This document shows positions 1 through 10,015 of a stretch of DNA of 64,000 nt, one piece after another; position 1 is the stretch's first letter, and each line of letters opens with the position of its first letter. The notes below the pieces were generated by a model that was not told where the DNA came from, made no database searches, and was given only the letters and a program-made list of their open reading frames with translations. Position numbers and translations under genes: made by a program. Source of the stretch: Costus lasius (lineage: Eukaryota > Streptophyta > Magnoliopsida > Zingiberales > Costaceae); the NCBI GenBank assembly GCA_027563935.2, contig JANVAS020000231.1, forward strand, positions 17,378,001-17,442,000. The letters run 5' to 3'.

Positions 1-239
1 ACCAGCCCACATACCAGTCTCACAAGTACCAGAGCTGTCCCATATCCACTCAGGTACATCGACTAGGGACAATCATTTGAGCACAGATCCAATCTGTTTC
101 CAGGGACATTATCATGTAAGTACACAATCGCAGGTGTAGACAAACAATGATAACGACAATGCCAGAAAGATATATGAATATCAGAGTTAAGTAGTACAAA
201 GATGGACCAAAACTAGGTCCTAGGGCATATACACCAACA
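1..239 (-). repeat. C1 3' LTR, 5' portion
   Basis: Read on the minus strand this begins TGTTGGTGTATATGCCCT directly after the polypurine tract. It is almost identical to the start of the full LTR at 59940-61986. The rest of the LTR lies beyond the left edge of the window. Confidence 0.9.
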
Positions 240-255
240 ATCTCCCACTTGCACT
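240..255 (-). other. Polypurine tract of C1
   Basis: The minus strand reads AGTGCAAGTGGGAGAT, immediately followed by the LTR start TGTTGG. In LTR retrotransposons this tract primes plus-strand DNA synthesis. The same 16 bases precede the 3' LTRs of A3, A4, A5 and B1. Confidence 0.9.
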
Positions 256-260
256 AAGAC

Positions 261-2926
261 CTAGAGGTTGAGCAACCTCAACCCCATATCTCTAGTACGA
301 CTATCATGCTTCTGCTGCGCCAAAGCCTTGGTCAGTGGGTCAGCTAGATTGCTCTCTGTGTCAACTCTGCTAATCTTGACATTACCTCGATCAATGATCT
401 CTCTGATCAGGCGAAATCTCCTGAGTATGTGTTTGGACCTTTGATGAGACCTTGGTTCCTTAACATGTTCAGTTCCCATTGTTGTCATAGTAGAGCTCAA
501 TGGGATCCATTGCACTTGGAACCACCTGAAGTTCAGAAAAGAACTTCCTGATCCAAACGGCTTCATTAGCTGCCTCAGAAGCAACCACATACTCAGCTTC
601 GGTTGTAGAATTAGCTATGGTGGATTGCTTGAAGCTCTTCCAGCATACAGCACCTTCAACCATCTTAAACAAATAGCTGGTCTGCGATCTGAAGTCGTCA
701 GGATCAGACTGGAACGACTCATCAGTGAAGCCCTGCACACTGAGCTCTTCCAGTCCCCGTAGACCATACAGAATAAATCCTTAGTCCTTTTCAGGAAACT
801 CAAGGATATTCTTTACAGCCACCCAGTGCTACAAACCTGGATTGGATTGGTATCGGCTGGTTATGCTTACAGCATAAGCCACATCTGGTCTAGTAAACAG
901 CATTACATACATGATTGATCCCATTGCCGAAGCATAGGGAATTCGACTCATGTTATCCCTCTCAGCCCGTGTTGTAGGACACTGGCTCTTTGAGAGAGTA
1001 AGGCCATCTCTCACTGGAAGGTATCCTTTCTTGGATTGCTCCAAGTTGAACCTCTCCAGGACCTTATCAATGTGGGTACTCTAACTAAGGGCCAAGAGCC
1101 TCTTGGATCTATCCCGGTAGATCCTCACGCCTAGAATATAGGCGGTCTCCCCTAAGTCTTTCATCTCAAAACATTTCCCCAACCATGTCTTCACAGCCTG
1201 AAGACTAGGGATGTCGTTTCTGATGAGCAGTATGTCATCGACATACATGACCAGAAAAGTCATCAAGCTCCCACTGAATTTTCTGTATACACAGGCGTCA
1301 TCTTCAACTTTGATAAAGCCATAATCTCTCATGGCTTCATCAAATCGAGGATTCCAACTTCGAGATGCTTGCTTTAATCCATAAATGGATTTCTTTAGCC
1401 TGTAGACTTTACTAGTATCTACAGGATGGATGAAGTCATTAGGTTGTGTCATATACACATCCTTAGTCAGCTTCCCGTTAAGGAATGCTGTCTTCACATC
1501 CATCTGCCATATCTTATAGTCATGATATGCAGCTATAGCAAGCAGAATCCGAATTGATTTGATCATGGCAACTGGCAAGAAGATTTCATCATAGTCCACC
1601 TCGTGGACTTGTTTAAATCCTTTAGCCACTTGTCTACCCTTATAGGTAACTATATTGCCATCCATGTCTGTCTTCCTCTTGAAGACCCATTTACACCCTA
1701 TGGGTTTTACCCCATCAGGCAGCTCAACCAAATCCCAGACTTGGTTAGCCGACATGGAATCCATCTTGGATCGCATGGCCTCAAGCCATCTCTCGGAGTC
1801 CGGTCCACTGACCGCCTCATCATAAGTCCTGGGTTCATCCTCAATGATGAAGATCCCGTCGTGTTGGGTCGGCAGCGACCCATACCTCTTAGGTGCATGA
1901 CGAAACCTCCCAGACCTACATGGGGCCTGTGTCTGAGCCTCAGGTTGCCTAGCAACCGGTGCAGGTGGCTCAAATTCCATCTCTTTGTCTTTATGGTTGC
2001 ACTTGGTCCTCATCCAAGTCAAACTTCCTCCCACTAACTTCTTTCATGAGAAATTCTTTCTCTAGAAAGACAGCACCCCAAGCAACAAAAACTTTGTTCT
2101 CGGTTGGGACATAGAAGTAGTATTCTTTAGTTTCCTTAGGATACCCCACAAACACACATTTATCAGATCTAGGTTCTAGCTTGCTAGAATCCTGACGTTT
2201 GACATAAGCCTTACATCCCCAGATCCTGATAAAAGTTAGATTAGGGCATCTCCCACTCCATACCTCGTATGGAATCTTTGAGACATTCTCAGATGGAACA
2301 TTATTCAGTATTAGATAAGCTGTCTCAAGTGCATGTCCCCAGAATGAGGGAGGTAGAGTTGCATGACTCATCATAGATCGAACCATGTCCAACAAAGTTT
2401 GATTTCTCCTTTCAGACAAATCATTCCATTGAGGTGTTCCAGGAGGAGTGAGTTGGGATATGATCCCACACTCTCTCAGATAGTCAAAGAACTCACCGCT
2501 CAGGTACTCTCCACCACGATCTGATCGAAGAGCCTTAATGGATCTACCAAGCTGGTTCTCTACTTCATGTCTAAACTCCTTAAATTTCTGGAAGGATTCA
2601 GACTTATGTCTCATCAGATAGACATAACCATATCTATTGAAGTCATCAGTAAACGTGATGAAGTAATTGTACCCTCCTCTAGCTTGTTTATTGAAAGACC
2701 CACACACATCAGTATGTATGAGATCTAATAAACCTCCTGCCCTCTCACCAGTTTTGGTGAAGGGCGCCTTTGTCATTTTTCCCTAATAAACAAGTCTCAC
2801 ATGTATCAAGTTCTTCCAAGGAACTCGAATCTAACAACCCATTTGCATGGAGTTGTCGAATGCGATTCTTGTTTATATGGGCTAATCGACAATGCCGTAG
2901 GAAAGCACCAACTGAACCACTCATTT
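261..2926 (-). pseudogene. C1 pol remnant: integrase, reverse transcriptase, RNase H
   Basis: Reading right to left, the translation gives the integrase HHCC region (LAHINKNRIRQLH, then CETC) at about 2780-2920 and the integrase core (DLIHTDVCG, SDRGGEY, SERRN, so D, D and E are present) at about 2000-2770. RT follows at about 1080-2030 with VKTAFLNG and YVDD, then RNase H (about 460-760) and a C-terminus ending in a LADPLTKALAQQKH-like tail at 261. The frame changes several times (near 2000, 1080, 830, 740 and 590), so no complete protein can be made. Gag and protease are absent: the sequence switches at 2926/2927 to the B1 LTR. The protein is clearly related to, but distinct from, family A. 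Confidence 0.85.
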
Positions 2927-3704
2927 TGAGACTGGTGTATGGGCTGGTTAGGTGCGGGGCATAGTAACGCAGACATACAGGTGCATTGGATGCACTGGAG
3001 TGATCCACCGTGAGGATTGACTTGTCTAGTCAACAAGTCAATCTCACATGAAAGAGGTTTGCATTGATCCTTAGACTTGAGGTATTCATGTCTAGATATG
3101 ATGATGGGTATGTTTTGATACAGTCTTACGTCTCTCCGTAAATGGGTGATCAAAACGACTGTCATTGAGCATGTCATAAGTCATGTAGAGACATGGATGA
3201 CCAATAGTAGGATTTGCCCCTTCCTTCCGAGGAAGCATGATATCTACCTCAGGGCGCCCCACCTTATTGGTGCATGACAGGAAAGTGTGGCCACACTTGT
3301 TGAGTCATGACCAATGCATTGGATAATAAACTTGAGACTAATCCAATGGCAGGATATCAGTTTAGGCAAAGGGATCTAGAATGCATGGGAATCCTCGTTG
3401 CTTGTTAGGGAGTTGTTGCCAGATGACTTAAGTCCTATGACATGGGTAGTAGTGATGTGTTGCTAGATACCTCTCACTACTTATGATGATATTCAATCAT
3501 CATTGCTATCGTCATTAGGATCCTACCGGGTCACACGCAATAGACTCTTGACGTTGTTTTATGATCTGGAAATCTTGGAATATATTTGAGTTCATTATTC
3601 TGAGTCCAAGACAGATTCATGGTTGAATCTGAGTCCAATTGGGATTCATGAGTTTGTATATGTATCCTAGTCAAGTTGGACTTGAAGAAGGGATTATATA
3701 CCAT

Positions 3705-3985
3705 GTTGGATTCAAATCCTAATCTAATTAGGAGTTGGAATCCTAATCCTATTAGGAATTGGAATCCTAATCCAACTAGGAGTTGGAATCCTAATCTAAT
3801 TAGGAGTTGGAATCCTGACCCTATTAGGAATTGGAATCCTAATCCAACTAGGAGTTGGAATCCTAATTTAATTAGGAGTTAGAATCCTAACCCTATTGGG
3901 AAATAGAGTCCTATTCCAACTAGGAGTTGGAATCCTAATTCAATTAGGAGTTGGAATTCTAATTCTACTAGAAATGAGAATCCTA
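3705..3985 (+). repeat. 24-base palindromic minisatellite in B1 5' LTR
   Basis: About ten imperfect copies of a 24-base unit (AATCCTAATCYAAYTAGGAG followed by TTGG) run head to tail. Each unit contains a small inverted repeat (CCTAAT ... ATTAGG). The other LTR has the same array at about 57300-57605 with one extra unit. Confidence 0.9.
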
Positions 3986-4589
3986 ATTAGGATTCAAATC
4001 CTAATGAGAATTAGATTTGGATAAGGCCCATAGTGGTTGGGCGCAAATCCTAATCCAACTAGGATTCAAATCCTAAAGAGAATTGGATTTGGATAAGGCT
4101 CATTGTGTTGGGCGCAAATCCTAATCCAATAAGGATTTATTTCCATGGGCCTAATTAGTGTTGAGATCCAAATCCAATTAGGGATTGTGGATTAATTCTA
4201 ATTGAGGCAAGTTTGAATCCTAATAGGAGTTGGAAATACACTTGGCGCATGGGATAATTCCATATATGGAATTTGCGCCAATTGGGGCGTATGAATCCTT
4301 TTGGAAAGTTGTTTCCTCAAGTGGAAACTATCTTGGACATGTGGGGCTGATATGTTGGCAAATATGGCTTGATTTATTCAAGCAATGATTTGGCCAATCA
4401 TATATGGAAAGTCCTAATTGAATTGGAACTCAAATTACCTCTCTTGATAAGGCAAGAAGCTAGATTCTTTCCATGCTTCATGTTGCGCCTATTCAAGAGA
4501 GGATGTGGCTGAACTCTTATGGCAATTCCTTGGAGGAATTGCGCCAAGAGCATAGAAGGAAAGAGAGGTGGCGGTTTGGCTTGGTCGGT

Positions 4590-4597
4590 TATAAAAG
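4590..4597 (+). promoter_or_regulatory. Candidate TATA box of B1 5' LTR
   Basis: TATAAAAG lies about two thirds along the LTR, where the U3/R boundary is expected. The same motif sits at 58213-58220 in the 3' LTR. It was identified by motif and position only; the transcription start is not known. Confidence 0.5.
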
Positions 4598-5108
4598 AAG
4601 GGGTATGCGCCCCCTCTTGTGATGACGATTTGGATGATCATTGGATGAACATCAAGTGCAGAATTCTTCTTGAGGAAAAGGCAACTTGGAGTTGCGCAAG
4701 CCCTAGAATTCAAGCCGCCCTCTTCTTCTTGTGGAGCGCCACCCTCTCTTCTCTTCCTCTTGTCTTTGGCCGAGAGTCTCCAAGCAAGGAGACAAGTTGG
4801 CGTGAAGAGCAAGGAGGAAGGAGAAGGAGATTCCGAGAGGTGATCTTCTCTTCCCGAGGCTAGCACCGAGCGTGGAAGGGAGCAACGTTGAGAAGGTCAA
4901 CGCGTGGATACTTGTAGAGGACGAGCACGTGAGCGTCTTCAACTTGGCACCTTCATCCTAACAAGCAATAGAGGTACTAACCCTAACACATCCTTGTGTT
5001 CTCTCTCTCGCATGGATCCTTGGGAAAGGAATGTGTTTCGGGTGTAATGCTTCTTCCGCTGCGTCCTGGGACTGCAAAATTTTAAATTACACCCGGCATT
5101 CCCCAACA

Positions 5109-6760
5109 TGTTGGGGTATGCCCTTAAGGCTAATGTTTGAGGCCTTGGGATTGTATCAGTATCATGTATAAACTTCATGTTTATAAAGGCAATGGTTGTT
5201 ATTCAGGTTGTTACATTATCTGCTGCAATATGTATACTTCTGAATAATGTCTCAATGCTGTTCAGCTTGGCTGACATGCAGTTTTGTCCTTAGTCGATAT
5301 ATCTTGGTGAACATGAGACAGCCTTGATATGATTGAGACTAATATGTGTTCTAATCTTATAGGATGCTTCGAGCATGGAATAAGATGTAGACTCATGGGT
5401 GCATTGGATGTACTGTACAGACCCTACTAGGTTATTCAATTGCTTGTCACAATGTGAATAATCCTTGTATGAGAACAAGTGGCATACTTCCTCTGACTTG
5501 AGATCACTTGTGTTTCTAAATGATGATTGGCATTGTTTTGAGGTAGTTCAATATCATTTGAAACATAATGGTTATAGACTATCTTGGATGGTGAGCATGA
5601 GTCATGTTAGGGCGCTGGTGATAGATATAGGATTGCCGTCTCCTAGTTTGGAGTGTGATGTTCTAATGGGGCCCCTCCTGGATGAGATGATTGAGAAAGT
5701 GTATGGCCATACCCAGGTGACTATGTTCATCTGATCTAATCATTCTCATCATATTGGATCTACAGGCTTGACACGCTTGTCCAATAAGAACATCCAGTGG
5801 CAAAGGAAACTTGTATGCCTAGTGAAATGGATTCACACTTGTGCTGTGGTTTGGGTGTAGTCTTGGAAGACTCTTTCCTTTATATCGGGAGACAGTGATG
5901 TGTTGCTAGATACCCCTCACTGATCGTGATTACGTAAGTTATCATTACCGACATTTAAAGGAAACCCTTAGGGTCGCACAATTTGATGATATGGCTTACT
6001 TAAGTCAGATCGTGTGGACTGAATTGTTTTGGTTCAGTTTAAAGGGATTTAATCTCTGATTGTAAGTGAGATCTGGTCTAATCATGTTTGATTGATTAGG
6101 GCTTGAGATCGGTAAGCTTCGATCGAGAGAATTGATGCTAGATCGGTGAGATCAAGAGCATCAAGAGATGAACGGTTGGATCTTGAACCTTTAGGGTTTA
6201 TTGTGATCTGGACCAAAGGCTTGGGTTTATTTGGTCTTTGAACCAAATCAAAATGAACCGGCTCATTATGTGAGCGCATGGTTCAATGGGAAGAGGAAAA
6301 TGCGATTGGAGTAAACCCATGATCGCATGAAGAGGTGGTTTGCTATTTTTAGAAGCCATGATCTCAACTTGAGACCACGCCTCACGTTTGAGGGATTTTG
6401 CCTCTATTCTCGCCTCTCCTCTTCTCTCGTCGCCACTTGCTCTCTCGTGTGGTGAAGAAGGCTCACGCCAAGCAAGAATTGATCTCATCCCCTTCCATTC
6501 GATCTGGACTCTTGGAGAACCTTGCTAACACAAGGAACGCCAAGGAGGAAGCGATCTCATTTGTGTGCGTCTACTTTGGAGGAGAGCGGCATCACTCTCT
6601 GCTTCCAAGTCGCCATCCAAGAAATGGCATTGGTAAGAATCTTTGCATTCTATACAAGTTGATCATATGTCATATTAGCGATCCTAGGAAACCCTAGATT
6701 CCGCCTTGCATAGATTTATATCTGCATGATTAGGGTTTCGCCCCTTTAGAGGGACTTTCA
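5109..6760 (+). repeat. A1 5' LTR
   Basis: The LTR starts TGTTGGGGTATGCCC and ends ACTTTCA two bases before the PBS; length 1652. It contains the conserved block GTATGGCCATAC (5701-5712) and the block around 5893-5921 shared with families B and C. A CTATTTTTAG motif at about 6339-6348 sits where a TATA-like element would be expected. Confidence 0.92.
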
Positions 6761-6762
6761 AT

Positions 6763-6774
6763 TGGTATCAGAGC
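6763..6774 (+). other. Primer-binding site of A1 (initiator tRNA-Met)
   Basis: TGGTATCAGAGC lies two bases after the LTR end. It is complementary to the 3' end of plant initiator tRNA-Met, the usual primer of plant copia elements. Confidence 0.93.
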
Positions 6775-8353
6775 CATTGGTTGATGTATGAATCATATGA
6801 TTGCTTTGTGATCCATGTTTACGCTGATGCATAGATCTAAGGTTTATTACATGCGAATGTTCATGATAGTTTTCTCATCATGCAAAAATACTAGATGAAT
6901 GTATTTTACTTGTGGCGCATGTATGAGGTTTACTTATGTAGGCGCATGTTGTAGTTTTTCTTCAAAAACTTGTTAACTTGCGCGCCTCACTTAGATCTTT
7001 AAGCGCCTACTATAAAACCTTAGACGGGTTATTAGGGTTGAAGTCATCGTCCAGACCAGACCCAACAAGTCTGATCAGACCATCTGACAGCCTAGATGGG
7101 TCGACCAGATGGCACCTGTGCGCAAGCACGAGGTGGCTATAGGTCGACTGCATATAGGCGTGTAGCGATGTCTGGTTGAGACAACCAGTGAACGCGCGTG
7201 AGTTAGGCTCGGGGTCACACCCGCTTGCCTGAACTCATGAGGGTCGTTCAGCCCAATTGCATGCATTGTTGACCACTGGGTCGACTCAAGTCAGTTAGGA
7301 CTTGGTGCATGCAAGGGCAGTGGGTCTGACTAGATCTGATGAGTGGATCCCTATTAATGTACCGTTGTAAGGTAGTAGGGCACATAAGGAAAATAAAATT
7401 AATGCCAATGGGTTTTTTGAAAATTTTATTTTCTTATTATTGGTTCACATGTTGATTGTATACCATGTTTGGTGTCTATTTAATCTTATGTGGGCTGCCC
7501 AATTTAATGTGTGCTGTGCTGGGGCCTGCGAGCCTGGATGTTAAAATGTAAATTATTATTGTGATCTGCGCATCACATTTTATTTAATTTATAAAGTGTA
7601 ATTGACCTGCGTGTCAATCATGTCTAGATAGATTGAATTGTAATTTTAATTAGACATGAGCACAGAGCACACATGGCAGAGGTGCATGCAGCAAGTGGCT
7701 TCACCAGTGGGAGGTCCAGGGTTCGACTCTGGGACAGGCGCATTTACCTGGTGGGCGCACCTGAGCTGCAGTGGGCGCTTGGGCCCTGGGTTGGGCCAGA
7801 TGAGATGCAAAAGACCCATTAAGAGCTCAAGTGAAGACTTAAGTTAAATTAAGGTCTTACCTAGGCTTAATGGGCTTTTACCACATAAGATCAGCATGCT
7901 TTCTATTTATTGTTTATATAATTAGAATTGCATGATTTAATCTTCTGCTATCACCATAGGGTTTGCATGATAGTTAAGAAGATAAAAGACCGTTAAAATC
8001 CAACGCTAAAATATCAAGCTCGTAAGCCTTCTGGCGCGAAACCTCACTGTTCTGACTATCGTTGGGGCCGTTTTGTACCCACTCAGTGGGCACGCCCATC
8101 TATCTTCAGACGGTGTGTGATTACACCTGCGTGTTATAGGGAAGGGATTTATCGCTTCTCGTTGCTCAGCATAGCACGTGGTGGTCCAGGGAGTAGGTCG
8201 GGTCAGCTTGACCATGTAGGCTACATATGTGGCGCATATGGTAGCACATGGAGGCAGCCATCTGTGGGATCAGAAACTGTGTTGTACCAACCCAGTTGGC
8301 ACAGTCTGCTGGATTGCCCAGATGAAGGGGAATCGCACGGGTTGGCGATTGGC
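6775..8353 (+). other. A1 untranslated leader
   Basis: This non-coding leader lies between PBS and the lost gag. It is collinear with the leaders of A2-A6 and includes a tRNA-like segment (7690-7735). It breaks off about 100-150 bases before where gag would start, at the fusion with the truncated LTR. I see no coding frame of recognisable family. Confidence 0.8.
7690..7735 (+). repeat. tRNA-like (B-box) segment in A1 leader
   Basis: GGTTCGACTCT (7720-7730) matches the RNA polymerase III B box GGTTCGANNCC at all but the last base. A GTGGCTTCACCAGTGGGAGG stretch lies upstream and loosely resembles a D-arm/A-box. The same segment is present in A2, A4, A5 and A6 but not A3. It is probably a fossil SINE or tRNA-derived fragment carried by the family. 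Confidence 0.5.
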
Positions 8354-10015
8354 TGGGATTCTATCCGTATCATGTATATATATAAACTCTTATGTTTATA
8401 AAGGCCATGGTTGTTATTCAGTATGTTACATTGTCTGCTGCAATAAGTGTGCTTCTGAATAATGTCTCAATGCTGTTCAGCTAGGCTGACATGCTGTAAT
8501 GTCCTTAGTCGAGATATCTTGGTGAACATGAGACAGCCTTGATATGATTGAGACTAATATGTGTTCTAATCTTATAGGATGCTTCGAGCATGGAATAAGA
8601 TGTAGACTCATGGGTACATTCGATGTACTGGACAGACCCTACTAGGATATTCAATTGCTTGTCACAATGTGAATAATCCTTGTTTGCAACAAGTGGCACA
8701 TGTCCTCTGACTTGAGATCACTTGTGTTTCTAAATGATGATTGTCATTGTTTTGAGGTAGTTCAATATCATTTGAAACATAATGATTATAGACTATCTTG
8801 GATGATGATCATGAGTCAGGTTAGGACACTAGTGATAGATACAGGATTGCCGTCTCCTTGTTTAAGGAGTGTGATGTTCTAAAGGGGCCCCCCTGAATTA
8901 GATGATTGAGAAAGTGTATGGCCATACCCAGGTGACTATGTTCATCTGATCTAATCATGCTCATCATATTGGAGCCACAGGCTTGACACGCTTGTCCAAT
9001 AAGAACATCCAGTGGCAAAGGAAACATGCATGCCTCGTGAAGTTGATTCACTCTTGTGCTGTGGTTTGGGTGGAGTCTTGGAAGACTCTTTCCTTTACAT
9101 CGGGAGACAGTGATGTGTTGCTAGATACCCCTCACTGATCGTGATAACGTAAGTTATCGTTACCGACATTTAAAGGAAACCCTCAGGGTCGCACAATTTG
9201 ATGATATGGCTTACTTAAGTCAGATCGTGTGGACTGAATTGTTTGGGTTCAGTTTAAAGGGATATAGACTCTGATTGTAAGTGAGATCTGGTCTGATCAT
9301 GTTTGATTGATTAGGGCTTGAGATCGGTAAGCTTCGATCGAGAGAGATGATGCTAGATCGGTAAGATCAGGAGCATCAAAGAGATGAACGGTTAGATCTG
9401 GAACCTTAGGATTTACTATGGTCTAGACCAAATGGCTTGGGCTATTTTGATTTGGTTTATGAACTAAATTCGATTGGGACGTTTTAGCTTGAACCGGTTC
9501 ACAAAAGTGAACGCTTGGTTCAATGCTAGTATGCGTTTTTGGGTTGGCATGAGCGCATGGCTTAATGATGTTCCATTTTTGGAATGTCTTCAATGCCGAT
9601 TCCTCTCAACGCCAAAACGCAAATACGTTCCCCTCTTCTCGTGTGGAAAACTTGCACTCTCGTGTAGAGGAGGTTGACGAGGAAGAGAGGCTTTGGACAA
9701 GGAGCTCTCGGCCAAGAAGGAGACATCTCATCCCTTCCATACGACAAGTACCTTTGAAGAACCTTGCTAGCACAAGGATCTCAAAGAGTGGCCGACTTCA
9801 TCTTGTGTGCGCACCGTTTGGAGGAGATCTATTTTGTTCTCTTGCTTCCAAGTCGTCACCCACACAATGGCTATGGTATGATCTTATTTGGTTAAGTTGA
9901 TCATATGCTCTTACTTGCGATCCTATGAAACCCTAGCATCCGCTGCAAAATTTTCAATGTGCCCCCATTTAGGGTTTCACCCCCTTGCGCTCCCCCTTGA
10001 AGGGGACCTTTTCAG
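8354..10015 (+). repeat. 5'-truncated family A LTR
   Basis: The sequence matches other family A LTRs from about base 46 onward (CTATCCGTATCATGTATATA region) and ends GGGGACCTTTTCA at 10015. The first bases and the PPT are missing because of the fusion at 8354-8358. It abuts minus-strand A2 pol directly, so its right end is a genuine insertion boundary into A2. Confidence 0.88.

Larger units (their letters stand above)
2927..5108 (+). repeat. B1 5' LTR, missing its first 226 bases
   Basis: The sequence matches 56526-58731 almost base for base (offset 53599 at the left end). The full LTR starts at 56300, so the first 226 bases are gone here. The LTR ends CCCCAACA at 5108, where A1 begins immediately. 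It carries a 24-base minisatellite (3705-3985), a TATA box (4590-4597) and a longer pair of repeats near 3985-4130. Open frames inside it, such as 4519-4863, have no recognisable family. Confidence 0.88.
5109..10015 (+). mobile_element. Family A copy A1, internally deleted (no gag-pol)
   Basis: A complete plus-strand 5' LTR (5109-6760), PBS (6763-6774) and leader (6775-8353) are followed directly by an LTR lacking its first 45 or so bases (8354-10015). No gag, pol or PPT is present. The flanks do not form a target duplication (CAACA at 5104-5108, GTAGA at 10016-10020). The best explanation is that the left and right parts come from two separate same-orientation insertions joined by a deletion at a TGGGA microhomology (8354-8358). 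Confidence 0.8.

Noticed and set aside
3705..3985. 24-base repeats as a CRISPR or centromeric satellite
   Set aside because: No spacers are present and the array is limited to the LTR of one family.
4519..4863. 114-codon open frame in the B1 5' LTR, downstream of a TATA box, repeated at 58142-58486
   Set aside because: Its preservation in both LTRs follows from the LTRs being near-identical copies; no family or motif is recognised, and an overlapping frame on the other strand is equally long.
8354..10015. Solo LTR
   Set aside because: The left end is missing and there is no target duplication; it is joined to a leader at a microhomology instead.
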